A stretch of DNA of 64,000 nt from Flavobacteriaceae bacterium UBA7684 (GTDB lineage: Bacteria; Bacteroidota; Bacteroidia; Flavobacteriales; Flavobacteriaceae). The stretch lies in the NCBI GenBank assembly GCA_002482885.1, contig DLGW01000026.1:1-64000 (forward strand), in the 5' to 3' direction. The notes beneath the pieces are model-generated. The model ran no database searches, had not been told where the DNA came from, and saw nothing but the letters and a program-made list of their open reading frames with translations. This document shows positions 56,548-64,000 of this stretch, piece after piece. Positions within the stretch are counted from its first letter, which is position 1. Each line of letters begins with the position of its first letter. The translations under genes were made by a program, and so were the position numbers.

Positions 56548-58020
56548 ATGAAAGCAACTTTCACTATTTTAATTTTACTTACCATGACAACAATACAAGC
56601 ACAATCAAAAATGAAAATCGAACAAATTTATACGGGCTGTATGGCGCACGCCGCCTATTATTTAGAAAGTGATGGAGAAGCAGCCATATTTGATCCACTA
56701 CGTGAAGTGTCGCCCTACATTGAAAAAGCTCAAAAAGACAACGCTAAAATCAAATATATTTTTGAAACTCATTTTCATGCCGATTTTGTTTCGGGTCATT
56801 TAGATTTAGCCAAAAAAACTGGAGGACAAATTGTATACGGTCCAACCGCAAAACCGAGTTTTGAATCCATTATTGCTACTGATAATCAAGAATTTAAAGT
56901 TGGGAAATACACCGTAAAAGCCATCCATACCCCTGGGCATACCTTAGAAAGTACTTGTTATTTATTGTTTGATGAAAACAACAAAATGCACGGTATTATT
57001 ACTGGGGATACTTTATTTATTGGCGATGTAGGCAGACCTGATTTGGCTCAGAAATTAGTATCTGATTTAACCCAAGAAAAATTGGCGTCATACTTATTTC
57101 ATTCCTTAAGAAATAAAATCATGCCGTTGCCCGATGATTTAATTGTATATCCGAATCACGGTGCTGGTAGTGCTTGTGGTAAAAATATGAGTAAAGAAAC
57201 TACCGATACTTTAGGTAATCAAAAAAAGACCAACTATGCCTTAAGAGCGAATATGACTGAACAAGAATTCATCTCGGAAGTTTTAGAAGGATTATCGGCT
57301 CCCCCAGCCTATTTTCCTCAAAATGTAATGATGAATATTCAAGGTTATGAAAGTTTAGATGCCGTAATGAAAAAAGGAAATCATCCTCTTTCTGCCCTAG
57401 AATTTAAAGAAATTGCTCAGCAATCCGAAGCTTTAATTTTAGATGTAAGAAGCGAACAAGAATACATCAAATCACACATTCCTCGCTCAATTTTTATTGG
57501 ATTAAAAGGACAATTTGCTCCTTGGGTAGGTGCTTTAATTAAAGACACGCAACAACCTATATTACTGGTAGTTAGTAAAGGTCATGAAGAAGAAGCTGTA
57601 ACCCGTTTATCACGTGTAGGTTTTGACCACACTTTAGGATATTTAGAGGGTGGAATCGAAAGTTGGATAAATGCTAATTTTGAAACGGACTCGGTACATT
57701 CTATTTCGGCAGACACCTTCAAAAACCAACACCAAAACGAAAAAGTAATTGATGTTAGAAAACCATCGGAATACCTTTCTGAACATGTGATTGGCGCAAC
57801 GAATATTCCTTTAGATGATTTCAACAATCACTTAAATGAATTTCCAAAAGACAAAACTTTTTATGTGCATTGCCAAGGAGGCTACCGTTCTTTAATCATG
57901 GCATCCATACTAAAATCAAGAGGTTTTCATCAGTTAATTAATGTTGAAGGCGGTATTGTGGCACTCAAAAAAGCCCAAATAGAACTAAGTCCGTATGTAT
58001 GCCCATCCACTCTAAAATAA
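56548..58020 (+). CDS. Persulfide dioxygenase-like MBL protein with two rhodanese domains and a signal peptide
   Basis: The MBL domain (about 20-280) matches the ETHE1/persulfide dioxygenase branch: YIFETHFHADFVSGHLDLAKKTG, the IHTPGHTLEST iron-ligand motif and GDTLFIGDVGRPDLA. Two rhodanese domains follow. The first (LILDVRSEQEYIKSHIPRSI) has Ser where the Cys should be (LLVVSKGHEEE) and is probably inactive. The second (VIDVRKPSEYLSEHVIGATN) has the catalytic Cys in VHCQGGYRS. The protein oxidises glutathione- or other persulfides to sulfite, which TauE could export. The first 20 residues (MKATFTILILLTMTTIQAQ) are a signal peptide, unlike most relatives that begin at MKIEQIYTG (here Met 22), so it may act in the periplasm. 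Confidence 0.88.
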   Translation: MKATFTILILLTMTTIQAQSKMKIEQIYTGCMAHAAYYLESDGEAAIFDPLREVSPYIEKAQKDNAKIKYIFETHFHADFVSGHLDLAKKTGGQIVYGPTAKPSFESIIATDNQEFKVGKYTVKAIHTPGHTLESTCYLLFDENNKMHGIITGDTLFIGDVGRPDLAQKLVSDLTQEKLASYLFHSLRNKIMPLPDDLIVYPNHGAGSACGKNMSKETTDTLGNQKKTNYALRANMTEQEFISEVLEGLSAPPAYFPQNVMMNIQGYESLDAVMKKGNHPLSALEFKEIAQQSEALILDVRSEQEYIKSHIPRSIFIGLKGQFAPWVGALIKDTQQPILLVVSKGHEEEAVTRLSRVGFDHTLGYLEGGIESWINANFETDSVHSISADTFKNQHQNEKVIDVRKPSEYLSEHVIGATNIPLDDFNNHLNEFPKDKTFYVHCQGGYRSLIMASILKSRGFHQLINVEGGIVALKKAQIELSPYVCPSTLK

Positions 58021-58022
58021 AT

Positions 58023-58060
58023 TGTTAATAACAAGTTAGTAAATCAGTAAGTTATTAACA
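58023..58060 (+). terminator. Hairpin after the MBL-rhodanese gene
   Basis: TGTTAATAAC (58023-58032) and GTTATTAACA (58051-58060) are a perfect 10-bp inverted repeat with an 18-nt loop. It directly follows the stop; no T-run follows, so termination is uncertain. Confidence 0.4.
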
Positions 58061-58070
58061 GGGGTACCTC

Positions 58071-58100
58071 TTGTTTTATTGCTTCAAAAAATTATTTTTG
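58071..58100 (+). promoter_or_regulatory. Promoter of the DUF2795 gene
   Basis: TTG (58071-58073), 19 bp, then the -7 box TATTTTTG (58093-58100). A transcript would start near 58107, 14 nt before the ATG at 58121. Confidence 0.7.
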
Positions 58101-58120
58101 CAATACTAAAAATTAAGAAG

Positions 58121-58342
58121 ATGTACTGGACACTAGAATTAGCCTCGTATCTGAGTGATGCTCCATGGCCGGCAACAAAAGATGAGCTTATAGATTACGC
58201 TATTCGTACCGGAGCTCCATTAGAAGTAGTTGAAAATCTACAATCTATTGAAGACGAAGGAGACAACTATGAGTCTATCGAAGAAATATGGCCAGATTAT
58301 CCTACCGACGAAGATTATCTTTGGAACGAGGATGAATATTAA
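58121..58342 (+). CDS. DUF2795-family small acidic protein
   Basis: From the ATG at 58121 it is 73 residues: MYWTLELASYLSDAPWPATK, then DELIDYAIRTGAPLEVVENLQSIEDEG and a very acidic tail (YPTDEDYLWNEDEY). This is the DUF2795 pattern (helical N-terminal part with L-x-D-A-P-W-P-A-T-K-D-E-L). Family function is unknown. A TTG at 58079 keeps the frame open, but it lies upstream of the predicted transcript start. It is a single-gene unit between its promoter and a terminator, upstream of secA. Confidence 0.85.
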   Translation: MYWTLELASYLSDAPWPATKDELIDYAIRTGAPLEVVENLQSIEDEGDNYESIEEIWPDYPTDEDYLWNEDEY

Positions 58343-58356
58343 TTGTTAAAAAGAAC

Positions 58357-58384
58357 AAAAAAAGCCTCAGTTGAGGCTTTTTTT
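58357..58384 (+). terminator. Terminator after the DUF2795 gene
   Basis: Stem AGCCTCA-GT-TGAGGCT (58363-58378) extended by A/T pairs and followed by a long T-run, between the DUF2795 gene and secA. Confidence 0.85.
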
Positions 58385-58421
58385 TTGATTACTTTTACCG
58401 CTTTAAAATCAAAAAAACACC

Positions 58422-61400
58422 ATGAGTTTAGTTAATAGCCTTATAAAAATATTAGTCGGAGATAAATCTCAAAAAGACATTAAAAATGTTACTCCCTTAG
58501 TTACTAAAATCAAAGCTGTTGAAGCGGCTATCGTTTCCTTATCAGACGATGAATTAAGAGCTAAAACAGCCTTTTTTAAGTCTGAGATTCAAAATGCGCG
58601 CGCCGAAAAAGACTTATTAGTTACCCAAAAAACGGAACAAGCAGAACAAACCACCGACTTAGATTTAAAAGAAGACTTATACATTGAAATTGATAAACTT
58701 CAAAAAGAAGCTTACGAAATCACCGAGAAAAAATTAGCCGATATTTTACCCGAAGCTTTTGCGGTAATTAAAGAAACGGCTCGCCGATATAAAGAAAATA
58801 AACAATTAGTAGTTAAAGCTAATGAATTTGACAGAACTATTTCTCAATTAAAAGACAACGTAACCATTCAAGGTGATCAAGCCATCTGGGCGAATCACTG
58901 GGATGCTACCGGTAAAAAAATTACTTGGGATATGGTGCATTATGATGTCCAATTAATAGGCGGTATTGTTTTGCATCAAGGTAAAATTTCCGAAATGCAA
59001 ACGGGTGAGGGAAAAACTTTAGTAGCTACCCTTCCACTCTACTTAAACGCTTTAACAGGAAACGGTGTACACTTAGTAACCGTAAATGATTACTTAGCTA
59101 AACGTGACTCGGCTTGGATGGCTCCTTTATTTGAGTTTCACGGGTTAAGAGTAGATTGCATCGACAATCACCAACCCAATTCGGAAGGCAGAAAAAACGC
59201 CTATTTAGCAGATATTACTTATGGAACCAACAATGAATTTGGTTTTGATTATTTGCGTGACAACATGGCTCATTCTCCTGCGGAATTAGTACAACGTAAA
59301 CACAATTATGCGATTGTGGATGAGGTGGATTCCGTATTAGTAGATGATGCCCGTACCCCATTAATCATTTCGGGTCCAGTTCCCAACGGAGACCGACATG
59401 AATTCAACGAATTAAAACCAAAAATTGACAGTTTAGTTTCTTTACAACGCCAATTAGTAACTGGTGTTTTGGCGGAAGCTAAAAAATTAATTAAAGAAGG
59501 AAATACCAAAGACGGCGGATTATTATTATTAAGAGCTTACAGAGGATTCCCAAAAAGCAAACCCTTGATTAAATTCTTAAGTGAAGAAGGCATCAAACAA
59601 TTGCTTCAAAAAACAGAGAATCATTACATGCAAGACAACAACCGCGAAATGCCTAAAGTGGATGAAGCCTTGTATTTTGTAATTGACGAAAAAAACAATC
59701 AAGTAGAATTGTCTGAAAATGGTTTAAAACACATTTCAAAAGATACAGACGAAACCTTCTTTATTCTACCAGACATTGGAACCGAGATTGCCAAAATTGA
59801 AAGACAAAACTTACCTATAGAAGAAGAAGCTGCTTTACGCAAAAAACTTTTTGAAGATTTTAGCATCAAAAGCGAAAGAATTCACACCTTAAATCAATTG
59901 CTTAAAGCTTACGCCTTATTCGAAAAAGACGTAGAATACGTGGTTATTGACAACAAAGTAATGATTGTTGACGAACAAACTGGTCGTATTATGGATGGTC
60001 GTAGATATTCAGACGGATTACACCAAGCCATTGAAGCTAAAGAAAATGTAAAAATCGAAGCGGCTTCGCAAACTTTTGCCACAATTACTTTACAAAACTA
60101 TTTTAGAATGTACAGTAAATTATCGGGTATGACCGGTACTGCGGTAACAGAAGCTGGGGAATTATGGGAAATCTATAAATTGGATGTGGTAGAAATTCCA
60201 ACCAACAAACCCATTTCTAGAATTGATAAAGACGATTTGATTTATAGAACGGCTCGTGAAAAATACAATGCAGTGATTGAAGATGTGGTTAACTTATCTA
60301 AAGCAGGAAGACCGGTTTTAATTGGTACCACTTCGGTTGAAATTTCGGAATTATTAAGCCGAATGCTTAAAATGAGAAATATTCCACACAATGTATTGAA
60401 TGCTAAATTGCATAAAAAAGAAGCCGAAATTGTAGAAGAAGCAGGTAAACCAGGTGTGGTAACCATTGCCACCAACATGGCAGGTCGTGGAACGGATATT
60501 AAATTAACTGACGAAGTTAAAAAAGCAGGAGGTTTAGCCATTGTAGGTACCGAAAGACATGATTCCAGAAGGGTTGACCGCCAGTTGCGTGGTCGTTCAG
60601 GACGTCAGGGAGACCCAGGAAGTTCGCAATTTTACGTTTCGTTAGAAGACAACTTAATGCGTTTATTTGGTTCTGACAGAGTGGCTAAAGTGATGGACAA
60701 AATGGGATTACAAGAAGGTGAAGTCATTCAGCATTCTATGATGACCAAATCCATTGAAAGAGCTCAGAAAAAAGTAGAAGAAAATAACTTTGGTGTTCGT
60801 AAACGTTTGTTAGAATACGATGACGTAATGAATGCACAAAGAGAAGTTATTTATAAACGCAGAAGACACGCTTTATTTGGAGAACGTTTACAAGTAGATA
60901 TTGCCAATATGATTTTTGACACTTGTGATAAAATTGTAGAAAACAGTAAACAAGGCTCTGATTTTAAAGGTTTTGAAATGGACATGATTACTTATTTTGA
61001 TTTTGCTCCATCAATCACTAAAGCGGAATTTGACAAACTTAATGTTAACAGTTTAACCAATAAAGTTTACGAAGAAGTACTTAAAATGTACGCGCTTAAA
61101 AACGAAAAAAATGCGCAGAATGCTTTCCCAGTAATTAAAAATGTTTTTGAGAATCAAAACAATAAATACGAAAGAATTGTAGTTCCATTTACCGACGGAA
61201 CCAAATCAATTAATGTAGTAACCGATCTTAAAAAAGCATACGAATCACACGGAAAACAACTGATTGCAGATTTTGAAAAGAACATCACGTTGGCCATTGT
61301 TGATGAAACTTGGAAAAAGCATTTACGCAAAATGGATGAATTGAAACAATCGGTTCAATTAGCCGTTCACGAACAAAAAGACCCTTTATTAATTTATAAG

Positions 61401-61772
61401 TTTGAAGCTTATGAATTATTTAAAACTAACATTGAAAGTATTAATAAAGAGGTGATTTCTTTCTTATTTAAAGGAAATTTACCTTCTCAGAATACCGAAG
61501 AGATTCACGAAGCTAAAAACACCGTAGTTAAAGAAAACTACAAAACCAGTAGAAACGAAGTGGGCAATAACGATAGTGAATCTGCTGCAAACGAAGGAAA
61601 AGCTACTCAAAGACAACCTGTTACAGAAACTATTGTTAGAGACGCTCCAAAAATCAACAGAAATGATGTGGTTACCGTTAGAAATTTAATAAGCGGAGAA
61701 ACACAAACTATTAAGTATAAAAAAGCGGAAAGTTTATTAACTACTGGTCAATGGGTAGTTGTAGAAGAATAA
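58422..61772 (+). CDS. secA: Preprotein translocase subunit SecA
   Basis: The ATPase that drives Sec-dependent export. Nucleotide-binding domain 1 shows Walker A MQTGEGKT, LVTVNDYLAKRD and NEFGFDYLRDNM, with Walker B VDEVDSVLVDDARTPLIISG; NBD2 has GTTSVEISELLSRML, TNMAGRGTDIKL and RQLRGRSGRQGDPG. At 1116 residues it is longer than E. coli SecA (901), with insertions typical of Bacteroidota between about residues 310 and 420. The C-terminal zinc motif (C-x-C...) is missing: the tail ends with a basic and acidic linker (SGETQTIKYKKAESLLTTGQWVVVEE), so SecB-type binding is not expected. A bidirectional terminator follows. Confidence 0.95.
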   Translation: MSLVNSLIKILVGDKSQKDIKNVTPLVTKIKAVEAAIVSLSDDELRAKTAFFKSEIQNARAEKDLLVTQKTEQAEQTTDLDLKEDLYIEIDKLQKEAYEITEKKLADILPEAFAVIKETARRYKENKQLVVKANEFDRTISQLKDNVTIQGDQAIWANHWDATGKKITWDMVHYDVQLIGGIVLHQGKISEMQTGEGKTLVATLPLYLNALTGNGVHLVTVNDYLAKRDSAWMAPLFEFHGLRVDCIDNHQPNSEGRKNAYLADITYGTNNEFGFDYLRDNMAHSPAELVQRKHNYAIVDEVDSVLVDDARTPLIISGPVPNGDRHEFNELKPKIDSLVSLQRQLVTGVLAEAKKLIKEGNTKDGGLLLLRAYRGFPKSKPLIKFLSEEGIKQLLQKTENHYMQDNNREMPKVDEALYFVIDEKNNQVELSENGLKHISKDTDETFFILPDIGTEIAKIERQNLPIEEEAALRKKLFEDFSIKSERIHTLNQLLKAYALFEKDVEYVVIDNKVMIVDEQTGRIMDGRRYSDGLHQAIEAKENVKIEAASQTFATITLQNYFRMYSKLSGMTGTAVTEAGELWEIYKLDVVEIPTNKPISRIDKDDLIYRTAREKYNAVIEDVVNLSKAGRPVLIGTTSVEISELLSRMLKMRNIPHNVLNAKLHKKEAEIVEEAGKPGVVTIATNMAGRGTDIKLTDEVKKAGGLAIVGTERHDSRRVDRQLRGRSGRQGDPGSSQFYVSLEDNLMRLFGSDRVAKVMDKMGLQEGEVIQHSMMTKSIERAQKKVEENNFGVRKRLLEYDDVMNAQREVIYKRRRHALFGERLQVDIANMIFDTCDKIVENSKQGSDFKGFEMDMITYFDFAPSITKAEFDKLNVNSLTNKVYEEVLKMYALKNEKNAQNAFPVIKNVFENQNNKYERIVVPFTDGTKSINVVTDLKKAYESHGKQLIADFEKNITLAIVDETWKKHLRKMDELKQSVQLAVHEQKDPLLIYKFEAYELFKTNIESINKEVISFLFKGNLPSQNTEEIHEAKNTVVKENYKTSRNEVGNNDSESAANEGKATQRQPVTETIVRDAPKINRNDVVTVRNLISGETQTIKYKKAESLLTTGQWVVVEE

Positions 61773-61790
61773 GAATTTAGATTTTATATA

Positions 61791-61828
61791 AAACTAAAAA
61801 AGACTGCAAATGCAGTCTTTTTTAGTTT
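61791..61828. terminator. Bidirectional terminator between secA and the EEP gene
   Basis: Perfect 18-bp stem AAACTAAAAAAGACTGCA (61791-61808) and its complement (61811-61828) with a 2-nt loop. It overlaps the last codons of the minus-strand gene ending at 61822. Confidence 0.88.
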
Positions 61829-62874
61829 ACATCTGTATCGAAGGATAATCTAGACATAATGGGTAAATGGTCGGAATTTACAAAGCCTGTAAAATTCTCG
61901 AAACTTTTAATTTTTAAACGCTTATCGGCAAAAATATAATCGATTCGGGCTGGATAATACTTATAAGGATAGGTACTTCCTAAACCACTTCCCTTTTCTT
62001 CAAAGCAATCCAGCAAACTTCCTCGAACACTTCGGTAAACGTAAGAAAAAGCACTATTGTTCATATCTCCACAAATCACAATAGGAAAAGTGCATTGTTT
62101 TTTATGTTCCTTAATCAACTCTGCTTGTAGTTGTTGCTTTTTAAAAGCTTTGCTAATTCTATAAAAAATAATCTCGGACTTGGATTGATCTACTTCTTCG
62201 TGAATATCACTACTAATACTAATGGATTGTAAATGAATGTTGTACACTCTAACCGTATCCTTTCCTATTAATACGTCGGCATAAATAGCCGCATTAGAAG
62301 AATTTTCAAAATCAATATCACCTTTGTTAATTATAGGAAATTTAGAAAAAATAGCCTGAGCCATTCTTTTTCTTTTATTCCCCTCGCCTTCATCGTTAAG
62401 AAAAATATATTGATGAGGATATTCCGAAAAATCAAGTTTATTTTTAATGTAATATTCCTGTATACAAAGAATATCTGGTTTTTTTTGGGTAAAAAATTCC
62501 TGGATGTTTTTCTCTACATCCTCGTCAATCCAATCATATAAATTAAAATATCTTACATTATAACTCATTACTGTAAAATCCGTAATATCAACAGGAATAG
62601 GCTCTCTGCTGAACTTATAAAATTTACTAATAAATGGCATCCCTATAAGTAATAAAATGCCCGATAATAAGATTTGTCTTTTTAATTGAATGGCCCAGTA
62701 AAAAACAAACAAGCAATTAAAAATAAGTAAAGTGGGTAAAAACAAAGTTAATACCGATAATAAAGGAAATAGTTTGGGGGCTAAAAATGGCAAAACATAC
62801 CCTACGAACGTTACTAGGGTAAGCACCATATTTAATAGAAATATGAATTTATTAAACCAAGAAAGGTTTTTCAT
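61822..62874 (-). CDS. Endonuclease/exonuclease/phosphatase-family membrane protein
   Basis: A 350-residue protein with two to three N-terminal membrane helices (FIFLLNMVLTLVTFVGYVLPFLAP; LFLPTLLIFNCLFVFYWAIQL; ILLSGILLLIGMPFI) and a large EEP-fold domain. Signature stretches are FTVMSYNVRYFNLYDW, DILCIQEYY (metal Glu), VRVYNIHLQS, FPIVICGDMNNSAFSYVYR and NSDHLPIMSRLSF. The Glu, Asp, Asn and DH residues are all in place. The active site faces the periplasm if the topology is right. Substrate could be nucleic acid, a phosphoinositide-like lipid or another phosphodiester. It is 5 bp after the rhomboid gene, in one operon. Confidence 0.87.
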   Translation of the reverse strand: MKNLSWFNKFIFLLNMVLTLVTFVGYVLPFLAPKLFPLLSVLTLFLPTLLIFNCLFVFYWAIQLKRQILLSGILLLIGMPFISKFYKFSREPIPVDITDFTVMSYNVRYFNLYDWIDEDVEKNIQEFFTQKKPDILCIQEYYIKNKLDFSEYPHQYIFLNDEGEGNKRKRMAQAIFSKFPIINKGDIDFENSSNAAIYADVLIGKDTVRVYNIHLQSISISSDIHEEVDQSKSEIIFYRISKAFKKQQLQAELIKEHKKQCTFPIVICGDMNNSAFSYVYRSVRGSLLDCFEEKGSGLGSTYPYKYYPARIDYIFADKRLKIKSFENFTGFVNSDHLPIMSRLSFDTDVN

Positions 62875-62879
62875 ACAAT

Positions 62880-63752
62880 TTATTTTCCTGCCTTAAATAA
62901 AAAATCTTTTTCTTCTTTACTTAAACTATCATAGCCAGATTTACTGATTTTGTCTAAAATTTCGTCTATCTGTTGCTGTGTTTTAGTTTTAATAATTCTG
63001 TTTTTGTTAAAGTCTGGATTGTTAGTATTACGATGAACCGTAAAATTTTTATTTTTTTTGGGTTGAAATAGTTTTGATCCTTCTGCGGTAAGATAGCTCC
63101 AAAATTTAGATAAATCTATACCTGACTTTAAAAGTACAATATACAAATATCCAAATAATGCACCACCTAAATGTGCTAAATGTCCTCCTGTATTTTGATA
63201 AGGCAATTGAATGATGTCTAAAATTAAAAACACCATGGCAATATGCCAGAGTTTAACATTTCCGATTAACAACAACCTTACTGGGGTATGTGGCGAGTAA
63301 CTTGCTGAAGCAAAGATAATTGCCATGATAGCTCCAGAAGCTCCAATAAGGGGTACTACCCTGCTTTCTAATACCGGAAAAATAAAAAAACTAAGTATAT
63401 AAATCAATCCCGAAAATAAAACACCTAGTATGTATAACCCTACCAATTGCTTTTGGGTAAAAAACACTTGAAATATCACCCCTATAAAATGCAGGGTAAT
63501 CAGATTAAAAATCAGGTGTAAAAAATCAAAATGAAAAAAAGCATACGTAAAAACAGACCACGGTTTATATAACAATTCTGTAGGATCCGAAGACAAACTA
63601 ATCCAATGGGAATATTGGAAAGATATTCCGAACATCATCAGTACACTTTGAACAATTAACGGAAAAGCAAATAATATAATATTCCAAAATATAATTTGGG
63701 TAACTACTCCGCCTAACTGATACTGTTGTTTAATTTCGTTAAAAACACTCAT
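62880..63752 (-). CDS. Rhomboid-family intramembrane serine protease
   Basis: A 290-residue polytopic protein of about six helices. The catalytic Ser is in LIGASGAIMAIIFAS (GxSG) and the His in NTGGHLAHLGGALFGYLYI (G-x-x-x-H-x-x-G). HFDFLHLIFNLITLHFIGVIF gives the H-x-x-N helix of loop and TM2. A hydrophilic C-terminal tail (KPKKNKNFTVHRNTNN; ILDKISKSGYDSLSKEEKDFLFKAG) lies in the cytoplasm. Such proteases cut membrane proteins within their transmembrane helix. It lies between a second rhomboid gene (10-bp gap) and the EEP gene, all on the minus strand. Confidence 0.9.
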   Translation of the reverse strand: MSVFNEIKQQYQLGGVVTQIIFWNIILFAFPLIVQSVLMMFGISFQYSHWISLSSDPTELLYKPWSVFTYAFFHFDFLHLIFNLITLHFIGVIFQVFFTQKQLVGLYILGVLFSGLIYILSFFIFPVLESRVVPLIGASGAIMAIIFASASYSPHTPVRLLLIGNVKLWHIAMVFLILDIIQLPYQNTGGHLAHLGGALFGYLYIVLLKSGIDLSKFWSYLTAEGSKLFQPKKNKNFTVHRNTNNPDFNKNRIIKTKTQQQIDEILDKISKSGYDSLSKEEKDFLFKAGK

Positions 63753-63762
63753 GTTTTATATT

Positions 63763-64000
63763 TTAAATATCCCAACGATTATTATTGAATTCGTTTTTTT
63801 TCCAATACCACATAATAATAAAACCAAATAAAGCACCTCCAATGTGGGCAAAATGGGCAATTCCGCCCCCAAAAATTGATTGTCCTGTAACCCCCGAAAA
63901 CAAGTCCATTAATAATAAACCAGGTACAAAATATTTGGCTTTTATAGGAAAAGGAATAAACAACAACATCAGTTCAGCATTAGGAAACATAAAAGCAAAG
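63763..64000 (-). CDS. Second rhomboid-family protein, N-terminal part outside the window
   Basis: The visible C-terminal part has FMFPNAELMLLFIPFPIKAKYFVPG and GQSIFGGGIAHFAHIGGALFGFIIMWYWKK, the last with the rhomboid catalytic His (H-x-x-H-x-G-G). The reading frame continues past the window end; the Met at 63990 is internal (F-A-F precedes it), so the true start and the catalytic Ser are not visible. It is immediately upstream of the other rhomboid gene, so this is a tandem pair. Confidence 0.85.
   Translation of the reverse strand, partial: FAFMFPNAELMLLFIPFPIKAKYFVPGLLLMDLFSGVTGQSIFGGGIAHFAHIGGALFGFIIMWYWKKNEFNNNRWDI

Noticed and set aside
58023..58060. DnaA-box-like inverted TGTTAATAAC repeats as an origin
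   Set aside because: Only one inverted pair is present, directly after a stop codon, with no dnaA or box cluster nearby.

Overview
The window is low-GC DNA from a member of the Bacteroidota, almost certainly a Flavobacteriaceae species close to Flavobacterium. Supporting signs are Bacteroidota promoters (TTTG or TTG, about 20 bp, TAnnTTTG), no obvious Shine-Dalgarno sequences, a type IX secretion (T9SS) sorting domain on the amylase, a RecQ with an extra C-terminal HTH, a tmRNA tag GENNYALAA, Thr at the quinolone position of GyrA, and GGCGTTCCC-type intergenic repeats. Species cannot be fixed from the window.

Layout. 1-1.8 kb: a type IV toxin-antitoxin pair (abiEi/abiEii) with an inverted-repeat operator. 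1.9-11.9 kb: selO, recQ, an exported MBL hydrolase, ychJ-like, a DEAD-box helicase, an NAD(P)-binding protein, two unrecognised AT-rich genes and a CvfB-like S1 protein. 12-17 kb: menD and a modular secreted alpha-amylase. 17-33.5 kb: a long block with every gene on the minus strand that looks like an envelope/general-stress region. It holds an OmpA protein, an ice-binding-like Ig lipoprotein, a GT4-toroid/GH130 pair cotranscribed with holin-like and YtxH proteins, an AI-2E-family transporter, a stand-alone NnrD, an L,D-transpeptidase, cupin, lmo0937-like, OMP, coiled-coil lipoprotein, CsbD, and two tandem AraC regulators. 33.8-43.3 kb: rpsT, tRNA-Glu, proS, a Gly-rich lipoprotein, a FadL-type porin, kdsA, a lysine-forming dehydrogenase-like enzyme and a serine hydrolase. 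43.3-45 kb: tmRNA, then a higBA module flanked by 51-bp imperfect direct repeats. 45-58 kb: TPR protein, gyrA, ppc, Lrp, M14 peptidase, a divergent XRE regulator, hbd, and a Crp/TauE/persulfide-dioxygenase sulfur locus. 58-64 kb: a DUF2795 protein, secA, an EEP-family protein and two rhomboids, the last cut by the window edge.

The most interesting signal is a shared promoter architecture. Four transcription units in the 19-32 kb block each carry a GTTAYA-like half-site and, exactly 21 bp away, a long conserved element (consensus GTTACATAANTCACATGTTT on the + strand), with the inner edge 78-90 bp before the start codon. Direct half-sites 21 bp apart suit an AraC-family activator, and two near-identical AraC genes lie beside the block. 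The AraC genes were duplicated together with their upstream region, each carrying two dyads (AGAATA-N4/6-TATTCT) at the same distance from its start. Three further regulators (AbiEi, HigA, the XRE protein) have inverted repeats over or next to their own promoters, and the Crp/Fnr protein has matching dyads (GGTAAC-N4-GTTACC) at its own gene and before the MBL-rhodanese gene.
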